A stretch of 64,000 nt of DNA from Polytrichum commune (GCA_950295325.1 OX485807.1:2606501-2670500), one strand, 5' to 3'. Numbered from the stretch's first letter, positions 23,987 to 33,090 are shown. Notes: generated by a model from the sequence alone, not told the origin. A program made the numbers and translations.

Positions 23987-24153
23987 CCTTAGACCATATG
24001 GAAGGGGAAATCATGTGACACTTATATTATTGCAAAAAAAAACATACAAAGTGTGGCATGTAAAATGCATAGCATGCTAACACCACACATCCATTGGATA
24101 GTGCGACCCAAAATGTTCTTGCCTATGGCCCACAACCCTACGCCTACTATGGC

Positions 24154-24987
24154 CTATCTAGCCTCGGAGACTACCTCTTTTTCTTTTGCTTCATTTTCTT
24201 TTGCTTTTTTTTCTTTTGCCTCTTTTTCTTTTGCCTCTTTTTCTTTTGCCTCTTTTTCTTTTGCTGCGGCTTCTTTTGCTCGCATTGCTTCAACATTCCT
24301 GAAAATCTCCGCCCCGCGACTATAGCCATTCTTGGGGTGACCGCCATCAAAAACACATTTTGGATTCCGTCGGCCGCCCGAATTATACGACGAAGAATTC
24401 GAATACGATGAAGTGGACTGTCTTGCATTTCTGGTCATGGAGTAGAAACGCTCCAACTCGACGGACGCACTAGCCCGCATAGGTTTACGGGTGGGAGCAA
24501 CCTGCAACGCGTCAATGCAAGAACACATGTGTTAGTTTAGGGAGGAAGACCCAAACGTGTCACACGTTCATTTTTTAAGTGCCGGATGATTGTAATGCGC
24601 GGTTAACCATGTTTGGGGGGGGGGGGGGTTCACCTTGTCACCGGGGGCGTTCCCGTCGGAGTCGGCGAGGAGGGGCAATGCGTCCCGCAAAGGAATAGGA
24701 AGGGTGCCACTCTTCGTAGGCCGAGCGTCCATCCGCAGCCGCCGTTGAGGTGTACTACTGCCGCCGGGCCGAGACGGGGACGTCCGGACGCATTTGCGAT
24801 TTATGCCCTTGAGCGGCGACGGGGACAGAGATGGCCGGAAGATTTGCTTGGGTGGGGGGCTATCGACGACGCCAGAGTCGATAGGCTCCTTGGAGTAGTC
24901 GATGGTGGACGCGGCATCGTAGACGGTCTCGTAGAAGAAGCTCCCCAAGTTTGATTCGCTGACGATCTCAATCGAGGGCTCCAAACG
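24154..24987 (-). CDS. Unit E copy 1: basic/disordered protein or alternative 3' exons
   Basis: Two exons: 24634-24987 (118 codons) and 24154-24501 (115 codons plus stop), with acceptor GCGCCAG, donor AAG/GTGAAC, acceptor TTGCAG and all borders phase 0. Exon 1 holds DAAS-IDYS and GVVDSPPP, exon 2 YSRGAEIFRNVEAM. Both blocks recur in unit E of copy 2 at 52448-53484. The protein is Ser/Pro-rich and then ends in a lysine/glutamate coiled-coil-like tail. No start codon is evident, because the first exon opens at an acceptor about 110 bp after the stop of exon D. It may therefore be an alternative 3' end spliced in frame to a phase-0 donor (for example that of exon C), or a separate gene. No known domain. 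Confidence 0.6.
24165..24275. repeat. 18-bp coding minisatellite, KEKEA tail
   Basis: Tandem units of TTTTCTTTTGCCTCTTTT type encode repeated KEKEAKEKEA on the minus strand in unit E exon 2. Copy 2 has only a short KKKDLAAKKK in the equivalent place, so the array expanded in copy 1 only. Confidence 0.75.
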
Positions 24988-25098
24988 CTGGCGCAAAAAA
25001 GGAAACAAAACAAAACCCAAGGGGAGGGGGGAGCATGTGAAAATCGATATACAATTGAGGCATAATATATCACACACAATGGCACACCATGTAGTATC

Positions 25099-25911
25099 TC
25101 AAATGAGTTTATTATATTTCGCGTGAGCGTACAACTCTCTGTACATATAGTCCTTTGGATCCATGTATCTTTCGCCTATCGGATTACAACTAAGGAACCG
25201 GGGCACGGGTAGTCCGCTCCCCACGAGCGTTTGAATGTACTTAAGTAGGTCTAACAAAAATCGGTCTCGGACCTTCTCGACCGTCCACGTGGGGCAAACT
25301 ATGAAGTTCGAGGTCGGGTTCAAAATGTTTTTGGAAGCGCTGTCGTCCACCATCAACGTGTTGTCACGGGTGGGGCGAACGTCGTAGGGACAGCCGACCA
25401 TGGTCGGACGCTGGTACCATACGACTGGCTTCAAGACCTTAAGAAATTGGTTTACGGCGGGGTTGTTGGGCTTCTTCACAACCCTGCCCTCGGGGGTGTA
25501 TAATGTTTTACAAGAATCATGTCCTAGGACCAAGCACGGGGGTTGGAGTCCCTTGAAGATGAACTCCACGACGGCCTGGGTATTCTCGGACTTCATGGAG
25601 CTCCAAATGATCACCCACCATTTGGATAGGGCGACCTGTAGGAAGCGCCGAAGCCACGGGCGGAGGTACACTAGCTTGCTTTTGATGTACGCGGGGGGTC
25701 CATCGTAGTTGGCGTCCTCGGGCTTGCAGAAAGGCACCGTTGGGACCCTTGGACAATGCACGCACTGGACAAGGACCCCGTTGAGGTCTAGCACCAGGAA
25801 CCGGGTCTTGGGAGGCGAAGGTGGCGAGGGCAAAATCGGGGGGACCACCGCGCTGTCCTCCACACTCCTCGGAGAGGATCGGTGGGGAGCTGCGACGCTA
25901 TGCTCCGAACC
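25099..25911 (-). CDS. Exon D copy 1: FCP1/NIF-type HAD phosphatase-like domain
   Basis: 270 codons plus TGA, acceptor CGCCGCAG at 25912. HAD landmarks are in order: FLVLDLNGVLVQ (motif I, DxNGV rather than DxDxT), VIIWSSM (motif II), PCLVLG, and NTLMVDDSASKNILNP (the DD motif of FCP1/NLI-interacting-factor proteins). The Asn in place of the second Asp removes the usual general acid, so activity is doubtful and a phosphopeptide-binding role is possible. Some plant FCP1-like proteins also carry DLNG. The stop overlaps an AATAAA-like string, which could serve as a polyadenylation signal. Confidence 0.7.
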   Translation of the reverse strand, partial: GSEHSVAAPHRSSPRSVEDSAVVPPILPSPPSPPKTRFLVLDLNGVLVQCVHCPRVPTVPFCKPEDANYDGPPAYIKSKLVYLRPWLRRFLQVALSKWWVIIWSSMKSENTQAVVEFIFKGLQPPCLVLGHDSCKTLYTPEGRVVKKPNNPAVNQFLKVLKPVVWYQRPTMVGCPYDVRPTRDNTLMVDDSASKNILNPTSNFIVCPTWTVEKVRDRFLLDLLKYIQTLVGSGLPVPRFLSCNPIGERYMDPKDYMYRELYAHAKYNKLI

Positions 25912-28900
25912 CTGCGGCGACGAGCGAGAGAAGGCGGACGAGGACTATGTTATGCTATGTCCATCTCAAGCAGAACGGAAATTTTGTGCAAACACAAGAA
26001 GAATTGGACCATTGGTGGCAACAAAAACATACAAGGGGAACAACATACATTGGGACACGGATGCAAACATATGGGCGCCAAAAATAATAATTTTATTTTT
26101 ACAAATCTCTATGTACAATTTGATTGGGGGGGGACCGCGGTGAACGAGGGCATTCACACTACCCTAATTCTACATCTACAAAATTGGTTGCGCGCCGCCA
26201 AGGTCGAGCGTAGTCGAGTGCAGGTGAGACGAAGGGGATCGCGGGGGGGCACGTTGGGGGGAGGGGGAGCAAGTGTAGAGCATGGGGGGGGCAGGGGGTG
26301 TGCATTTCCTCCTAGCAAGGGGGACACGACCACGCCAACAAGACAATGACCCAGGAAGTTTGGGTCGGTCGACCCAAACTGGGGAGGGCTCAGTGTATTA
26401 CCTCGCCCTGGTCATGTCTCGACGATGTGGAAGCCTCCACCGTCCCCGCTGCCCCGCCTCTCTCGCCACCGCCTTCTCCGACGACGTCAGGAACCTTCTC
26501 CTGCAAACGATCGGCATCAGGCCCTTGTCCTAAACCAATCTCCGCATGTGCATCATGCATGCGTTCATCGATTTGGTTAGGAGTAGAGGTATCACCAGGC
26601 CCTTGCAGGCCTTCAACATCTAGCATGGCCGTGTCTAGTTGACACCCATGTTGGTCAAGGGAGGACTGCGCTGCAACGGGGTTTGGGTCGTCCGACCCAA
26701 ACTGTCCTGCATCTGGAGAAGGCCCTTCGGACACTACAGTGGATGGTGGGTTTGGGTCGGTCGACCCAAACATCCTGGGGTCGTCCGCTTGGTGAGGGGG
26801 CGCCATGACTATGGGGGGCCGAAGTGGTGGAGGGCCCAAAGGGGAGGAGGCTCCAGAGACGCGCCAGATGTTGGGGTCATCCACTTGCTGGACCGGCGCG
26901 TACGGAACTTGGTGGGGCCGAATCAAGTGCTGGAAGCTGAAAGACGATTGCGGCACAGGCTGCTGAGGGATGCTCTGCGGAGGGAAGCCGGGGGGCAAGT
27001 GCGGGAAGGAGCTGGAAGGAGCCACCACCAAACCTTGCGCCCACATTCCTTGTATCACTTGTGATATCAATTCGGCGTGGGACGGAGGTTGGGCCATCGC
27101 CCTCTGTCGCTCCTGCTCCAACAGGAGAGCCCTCAGCTCTGCTACCTCGTTCCGCATTGAGGGCTCTTCAGCGGCAGCCTTCTGCAGACGGACGCGTTGC
27201 TCCTCGTCCCTCCTCATCTTCTCGTTCGCCTCCTCCACAGTCAGGACCTCGGGCTTCACCCTAACCATGCCAGCGAACGCTGTCGGGGAGGGGGGATCTG
27301 ATCTGAGCCGTTTGGCGAGCTCAATATCATCGTCGTCCTCGCTGCTTATGGCAATGGTCTCCTCCACGGAGTAGTCGCCATACAGCTTCTTCCCCTTCAA
27401 CTTCCTGCTCTCCCTGAACGTGGCGGTCGCGTCCCTGGAGTACATGTCCCGTGCATCGTCCACAGTCAGGACGGGCACGAGCTTACTCTGCGGGGTTGCC
27501 GCCCGCATCGCCTTCTTCCGTTGAGGGGCTTCGGATTGTTGCGTGAAGCCCGTTGCCCCTTCCTCGACGTCGCCTTCCTTCTCCGCCTCCTCGTGTTCTT
27601 CTACTTCCTCCTCCTCCTCCTCAACCTCGCCACCTTCTGTGCGGGACGGATTGCCCGGATGCAACCCGACCAGAGGTTCGGGAACTTGGGTCGTGGCCCT
27701 CATGGCCATTTCCTCCGGGTTGATGCGACTCACCCTATCAAGAGGGTTTTCGCCACCCTGAACAACCTCGTCGACGTAGCTACCCGGGATCCAATCGAGG
27801 ATGTCCATCTTCTTCGCCAGCGATTTCTGCACCCTATAAAATGGCAAATCGCCATCCTCTATGTAGGAGTATATATTCAGCCCCGACATCTACACAATCC
27901 AAGTTATAGGGAAATTAGAATTTGTCGAGGCAGTCACATATACAAGACTAAGTGAAATGTGTAGTTTGGGCCGGTCGACCCAAACCTGCAAAGAGCCTAG
28001 TTTGGGTCGATTGACCCAAACTGCTTACGAGCTATAGAAAGTCACTTACCATAGCAGCATAGACAGGTTTTGAGCCTCCGAAGACGTTGAAGATGCAGTC
28101 CCCTCTCCTCGTCAGCGTCCTCATCATTCTCATGTAAAATTCCATCCGTAGCTCATCTAAAGGATAGTTCGCGTATTTAGCCTCGTCGTAGAGGCACTTG
28201 TTGGCACCCAACCCTTCTGGAACTTGGAAGAGTTTGTCCATCCGGGATATAGGGTGGTTCGGCACCTTCAGCAACTCCGCTTTGTACACGAAGTACAAAC
28301 ACAAGACGTTGACGAACTTGGTCTTCTTGTCCCTCAACGTCGTGTAAGCCCCCTCCGCCGGTGCGGCGATGTAGTGAGACTTGGAGACTGCATACTCCGG
28401 CTGCAGTTTCCGGACAAGCTCGTACACCTGCTCCGCCCTCCTATCCTCGACTATCCAAAGCCAGATATCTACCTCCCTGAACTTAGGGCTTGCATAATCG
28501 ACGAACTTAGATAGGAAGGGGTCATAGAAGAGGGTGCTCATTGTGCCCTCAAATGAGCTTCCAGGAATATTCCTGAAATCAATCATCCCAAAAGGAAAGC
28601 GGTCCCTTGCTTTCGTCCTTATCGCCATTCTGGCGTCCTGACCTGGCCAGCCCTGAATTTTCAAAGGCTCGAAGGTGACAAGGTTGAAGTACGCTTCCCC
28701 TTCAAACTTGACAATCTTCTTCTCCTTGATGAAGTTCGAGAACGCACGCGCTGTGTGATCCGGAAGCGCCCGGTTCTTCCCACCCTTCACCATCTTGGCC
28801 CGCAAGAAGTCGTCCCCCGCTTCCCTTATTAGAGCCGCCATGGAGGCACTGGTGAACTTATATTCATCTTTGAATGCTCTCCAGTTAGCCTCATGGACCT

Positions 28901-30924
28901 CGCCGTCCACGACAATATTCCTCTCTGGCACTAGTTTATGCAGCTCCTGCACGATAGTCGTCTTCTTTTTCCTGTTCTCCGTCCATTCCTTCATGGTGTA
29001 GCATGAAGGAATGAAGGATTTGGGCTTTTGGAAGACAATCTTCGGGTGCACCCAACACCTCTTCGCCGTGGGTGCCACGTGCAGGATGTGCGATGCCGCC
29101 TTCTCCACCTCCGTCTCTGACAGCCCTTGAAGAGTTCTAAAGAACTCTCTCACGAGAGGCTTCATCTGCTTGAAGCGCGAGGCCAGGCAAAAGAAAGCGC
29201 TAGTGTCGGGGTCAATCAAATCCCCCGTCTCGTGCTTTTCAAACACGGTTTTCCACTTCCTCCAAACTGAGTCCGATGCTGTAATCAAGTAAATCTCCCC
29301 CTTGAGGTCGCTGTATTTCTTTTGCTTGTGGCTCGAATTATCAATGGAGGAAAATTTGTTGATCATTTGGTATTTGAAATCCTGCACGTGAACAAAACAG
29401 AACATTTGAATGCGTGTTAGATATGTACATGTGATTTCCAAACCATATCATGACCAACATCTACAACAAGAGTTTGGGTCGATCGACCCAAACTAAAAAA
29501 ACACACAAGACTGCAACAGTTGTTTGGGTCGATCGACCCAAACTAAATAAACAAGGCTGCACCAGGAGTTTGGGTCGGTCGACCCAAACAATACTCACCA
29601 CCCACTTGGGATTCTTGTCCTTTGCATTCTCCCTCTCCTTGGGAGGCCTACCATAGAACTCCCACACCTCCCGCGAGGCCATGATATTCCTTATCCAGGA
29701 AGCTTGGTAAGCCCTCTTCTTGTTTCCCATATTGAAGTACCGGGAGATGTCGCTGAGCTTGGTCTCGTCGTCAGACCACACCACCAGTGCCTTCCAAACC
29801 TTCAGCTTTTCCTTCTGATTGTTGGGATCATCCCACTCATTCATGAGTTGGATTTTCTTGGATGCCTCCACGCTGTGTTGGCCGTCTATCAGCCAAAAAT
29901 CGCCCTTCTGAATTGTTGGCCACATTTCAGGTGTAGGCATTTTCTTGAGACCCTGTGGCATCACTACAATTGTTTGCCTGTCGTCTTTAAACTGCTCGCA
30001 AACGATCTGCGCGATTATCCAGTCAACGTAGGCGTCCTCCTTTGCCCGGACACACTTCTCCGGTGGCGCTAGATGGCACTGGCTGATGTTCACGTCGAAC
30101 TTGAAATCCCTGCCCATGAAAAAACAGTGGGAGCATTTCGTCGTGAAATTGTTCACAATTTTCTGCAGCTCCCCTGCATCCACCTCTTCGCCTGGCTTCG
30201 GCATGCGCATCTCCGGTGAGACTGGCTCGTCAGTCATCACAGATGACTCTCTCGCCCTCTTGGATGGAGTTGTTTGACGGCTCCCAGAAGGTGTAGGTGT
30301 CTCACTATTCGTAGGTGTTTGGGAGGGAGTGGTCCTACGCGAGTCAGCCGGTACTGGTAGCGGCATCCTCACCGATTGAGGTCTTGACGACCCTGCTCCT
30401 TCCTCTGTGGGAGCTTTCCGCCTCACAGGTTGCTGTGATTTGGTTTTGCTTTGCAGGCCCCTGTTCAACACGGTTATTGCATGTTTTAGTTTTGTGAACC
30501 GGCTTGAGACCTTGGTATTCGATGTACTCCCATCGATAAATATTGTCTCCGGCTTGATAACTTCCGGTTCGACACAGGACTCTCTTGCATAGAGTGCGTC
30601 GAAAGGCTCGGAGAACTGGTGCATGAACATATGCGCGTTCTACACAGCCGAGTTCTCGAGGATGACGTCGGTATAGTCTCCAAGAGACTGTACCGATGCG
30701 ACCTCCCATCCCGCAAGAGTCGCCCAGGTGTGTTTCTCCACGGTTCCCACCTTGACAACAAAAATCATTTTGTATGTTGAGGCTTTGACTACTTGAATAG
30801 ACCAAGCGAGGACAAGCCCGTCCTTAGGGGAATAGGAGTCATCCTGCGGGGTTTCGTGCTCCTGCCACAACATGTCCGGCGCAGGCATGAACCACCTTTC
30901 GCCGGGTCTTTTCTTTGGAGCCAT
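25099..30924 (-). CDS. Large element gene, copy 1: ParB-like / MTase-like / disordered / FCP1-like
   Basis: Four coding exons join without frame change: A 29599-30924, B 28050-29381, C 26402-27889, D 25099-25911, for about 1652 codons. All three introns are phase 0 and begin GT and end AG. The same exon order, sizes and phases occur in copy 2 (53596-59348), which is strong evidence for a real gene. The ATG at 30924 follows directly on an acceptor (TTTCTTACAG), and a likely 5' untranslated exon ends at 31518. One in-frame TAG at 30640-30642 (codon 95) interrupts exon A, so copy 1 is either a recent pseudogene, read through, or started at an inner ATG (30630). Probably nuclear. Function is inferred only from domains. 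Confidence 0.7.
26359..26378. repeat. Palindrome, copy-1 family, intron C/D
   Basis: Perfect arms TTTGGGTCG and CGACCCAAA with central GT. It lies 23 bp inside the C/D intron from the donor at 26401. Confidence 0.9.
26402..27889 (-). CDS. Exon C copy 1: disordered region with SIM-like motif and coiled coil
   Basis: 496 codons, acceptor TGTGTAG and donor GAG/GTAATA. The first residues (MSGLNIYSYIEDGDLPFYRVQKS) continue the methyltransferase fold after motif I, in the place of the motif II acidic residue. Then follow an acidic Glu-rich stretch, ETIAISSEDDDDIEL (hydrophobic core plus acidic run, SUMO-interaction-like, matched by AIIEVSDEDEGD in copy 2), a predicted coiled coil (EEANEKMRRDEEQRVRLQKAA ...), and a Pro/Gln-rich tail. 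Two element-specific palindromes are part of the coding sequence here and give the peptides FGSDDPNP and FGSTDPNP. Confidence 0.6.
26682..26770. repeat. Two palindromes, copy-1 family, inside coding exon C
   Basis: Perfect arms at 26682-26701 (centre TC) and 26751-26770 (centre GT). Both are in the reading frame of exon C and encode FGS-DPN peptides, in a low-complexity Pro-rich part where extra residues would be tolerated. Confidence 0.9.
27965..28020. repeat. Two palindromes, copy-1 family, intron B/C
   Basis: Sites at 27965-27984 (one arm change, centre GT) and 28001-28020 (one arm change, centre AT) in a 160-bp intron. The second is 29 bp from the donor. Confidence 0.85.
28050..29381 (-). 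CDS. Exon B copy 1: degenerate beta-class DNA methyltransferase-like domain
   Basis: 444 codons, acceptor CACGTGCAG at 29382 and donor ATG/GTAAGT. From the middle on, the order fits the N6/N4 (beta) class: a strand plus FGMIDFRNIPG where motif IV (DPPY-like) is expected, then DIWLWIVEDRRAEQVYELVRKLQ (compare the motif VI/VII strand and helix), and at the end LRMEFYMRMMRTLTRRGDCIFNVFGGSKPVYAAM, equal to the helix plus motif I (F-x-G-x). DFRN instead of DPPY predicts loss of methyl transfer. The first 200 residues are unassigned. Prokaryotic and phage proteins with a ParB domain followed by such a methylase are known, so the A-B order has a precedent. Assignment is by eye. Confidence 0.5.
29473..29588. 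repeat. Three palindromes, copy-1 family, intron A/B
   Basis: Perfect sites at 29473-29492 and 29523-29542 (centre AT) and 29569-29588 (centre GT) in a 217-bp intron. The last starts about 10 bp after the 5' splice site (exon A ends at 29599). Confidence 0.9.
29599..30924 (-). CDS. Exon A copy 1: ParB-like domain, nonsense codon
   Basis: 442 codons. After a conserved N-terminal region of about 110 residues (WSIQVVKAS ... WEVASVQSLGDY, compare WEVESIEAQGDY in copy 2) comes a basic Ser/Thr/Pro-rich linker, then the ParB-like part with FWLIDGQHSVEAS at about residues 344-355, followed by VWKALVVWSDDETKLSDISRYFN and a conserved end GRPPKERENAK. DGQHS corresponds to the DG-H-R motif of ParB/sulfiredoxin-fold proteins, with Ser in place of Arg. 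A TAG stands at codon 95. The donor is GTG/GTGAGT. Confidence 0.65.
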
Positions 30925-30951
30925 CTGTAAGAAAATAATGTGCAAGGTTAG

Positions 30952-30971
30952 TTTCGGTCGTTCGACCCAAA
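30952..30971. repeat. Palindrome, copy-1 family, next to the acceptor before the ATG
   Basis: TTTCGGTCG-TT-CGACCCAAA, one arm change, 27 bp from the acceptor that precedes the ATG at 30924. Confidence 0.85.
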
Positions 30972-31212
30972 CATCTATGACATGAATAGGTTTAGGTGGA
31001 TTGTGTATTTTTATATTTCAGCATCATTTGTAATGATAATAAGAATGTTGTGATTATTGGGTGGATTTGCATTTTATATTGTTTGTGACATGCAGGATTC
31101 CTTGATACTTTTCCTTGATACATTCCTTGATTATTATTTTGGGTTGATGTGAATTTTATATTGATGCAAAATATCATGGATTTCTTTATGAGTTTATAAT
31201 TAGAAGACTTTG

Positions 31213-31398
31213 TTTGGGTCGCTCGGCCCAAACATGATGCTTTGTTTTGTGTTTGGGTCGAGCGACCCAAACAAGGGGCTGTGTTTGGGTCGGTCGACCC
31301 AAACAAGAGGCTGTGTTTGGGTCGGTCGACCCAAACAAGAGGCTGTGTTTGGATCGGTCGACCCAAACAATAGGCTGTGTTTGGGTCGTCTCCCCAAA
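31213..31398. repeat. Array of six copy-1 palindromes, 32-bp period
   Basis: Sites start at 31213, 31252, 31284, 31316, 31348 and 31380. The last four steps are exactly 32 bp, with the linker CAAGAGGCTGTG repeated. The outer members have arm changes, and the last is 19 bp and partly decayed. The array lies in the proposed 5' untranslated intron (30925-31517) of large element copy 1. Confidence 0.9.
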
Positions 31399-31517
31399 CA
31401 GTATTATTTTAATATATTTTTTAAACTTGGCATGTAGCATATACAATGCTTATGCATTGTGTATGCTACAACACCGTGAATCTACAAACACATATTGGTT
31501 AAAATAAAATACAATAC

Positions 31518-32160
31518 CTTTCAAAGATGTTGTGCAGACAATTTGGAGTAGAGCAGGTTGTTCTTCCAATAATTCTCAATATCAAACAAACTGTGAGAAA
31601 GTTCAATGAGAAACTTTCAAACAACTATCAACTCTCTCAAACAGCTCTTGGATCTCTCAACCAACTCCTGAATCTCACACAGAACTACTGAATCTCTCAA
31701 AAGACTTCGAAATGTCTAAACCAACTCCTGAATCTCACACACAACTACTGAATCTCTCAAAAGACTTCGAAATGTCTAAACCAATTCCTGAATCTCACAC
31801 ACAACTACTAAACCTCTCAAAAGACTTCGAAATGTCTAAACCCACTCCTGAATCCCTCACAAAACTACTGAATCTCTCAAACGACTTCGAAAACTCTCAA
31901 ACAACTCTTGATACTCTTAAAGAACTCTTGAATTTCACAAGCACTCCTAAAACTTCCAGTACAAACACCTGGACCTCCCAAACAGAAGCTTTATCTCCTA
32001 CACAATGTTCTACTAACTTCCCTCAGCACTTTCCAACACTCTTCAACAGTCTTGGACTAATTTCCTTCACACTCACGCTCGAAAACCCTCCTCCGTATGT
32101 TTCTGTTTCTTTCAAAATAAACCCTAACTTCCAAGATTGCACTGCGGCTATTCTATTGTA
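31518..32160 (-). promoter_or_regulatory. Proposed 5' untranslated exon and promoter, copy 1
   Basis: A donor-like AAG/GTATTG at 31518/31517 faces the acceptor at 30925, giving a 593-bp intron before the ATG. Upstream on the minus strand the DNA is a TTGAGAG-rich tandem repeat with a 60-bp unit (about 31664-31900, four units). Copy 2 has the same layout: donor at 60291 and a TTGAGAG-rich repeat up to 60670. The transcription start was not located. Confidence 0.4.
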
Positions 32161-33090
32161 GAGCAAGAGGAAGGAGGGAAATAGAAGAATTAGAAGAAAG
32201 CAAAACGCGGGTGAATGTGAAGAAAACCCACACCAAGCCTGAATTGCCGTGGCGCTTTGCGAAAGCAGCGCTTCAGGAGAGGCGGCGCTTCCAAGCAAAG
32301 CGCGGAGCGTAAGCTTGGCGCGGAGAGAGAGAGAGAGAGAGAAAGAATGAAAAAATGTGACGGTTGGGGTTTTGTTTGCCTCGGGAATTGGCCCCCAACC
32401 GCATGAATAGGGTGCCCACAGGTTTAGGGCACCCACGGAAACAGGGTTACAGGGAACCCTAAAACCTAAAGCTTGACTCTAAACCCTTAGCGGGCCTACC
32501 TCTTTAAGAGTACATAGGCTATTTGCCTCATAGCATAGGTTGCATTCTACAATATCAACTTTTTGTAAGTTGAAAACCTTTTGAGTTTGTAAGTTCCTCG
32601 CCAATTGCCTTCAAAACTAATTTTTAGTAGGTTAAAATCCTTCATATCTTTTAATGTTGTAGGTTTTAAAATCAAAATTTGAGTACTAAGTGGGATCCTT
32701 GGCAGGAATTGAACATGGCTAAGCCTTTCACCACGTTTGAAGGCCAAGGATTAACCAAGTCTTTTTTAAAGAGTTGATTATAAGTTATGAAAGGTTGCTA
32801 AAATTCAAATGAGTTCAAGGGTGAAAGTTCTCACCATGTTCTCATTCAACCTCTACTCTTCCTGCAAGATATAGCCTAAAGATATGTACTTAGGCCAACT
32901 AATTTCCCAATTTGAAGAAGGATGAATGGCTAAAATCCTCTCTTTTAAAAAAAATTTAGGCAAAATTTCCTAAATGTTTTTTATCACATAGGTTGATATC
33001 CTATGTTTTTAAATTGTCCATAGGCTCTTTGTCCTACACTTTCAAAATTTTATAGGCTAAGTCACTAATTTTGTAGGCTGCATTTGTTTT
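32161..33090. other. Gene-free region upstream of large element copy 1
   Basis: There are GC-rich inverted repeats near 32240-32330 (GCGCTTTGCGAAAGC, AGCGCTTC), a GA microsatellite at about 32325-32344, and a hairpin from GGTGCCC/GGGCACC near 32410. The rest is AT-rich and without a convincing gene. The 5' end of large element copy 1 should lie here, but no boundary could be recognised. Confidence 0.4.

Noticed and set aside
24053-24411. Phe/Ser-rich plus-strand ORFs that look like membrane proteins
   Set aside because: They are the reverse complement of the KEKEA minisatellite in unit E.
26639-27955. Long plus-strand ORFs opposite exon C
   Set aside because: Shadows of a GC-rich coding exon. 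Only the minus-strand frame is conserved between the two copies and fits the splice sites.
31213-31398. CRISPR-like array of regularly spaced palindromic repeats
   Set aside because: Spacers are the same sequence each time, the host is a plant nuclear genome, there are no cas genes, and single copies of the same palindrome occur in introns.
31712-32161. 149-residue plus-strand ORF with three 20-residue repeats (SKPTPESHTQLLNLSKDFE)
   Set aside because: The repeat peptide is just the translation of a 60-bp DNA tandem repeat lying in the proposed 5' region of the minus-strand element gene. No homologous frame exists in copy 2.
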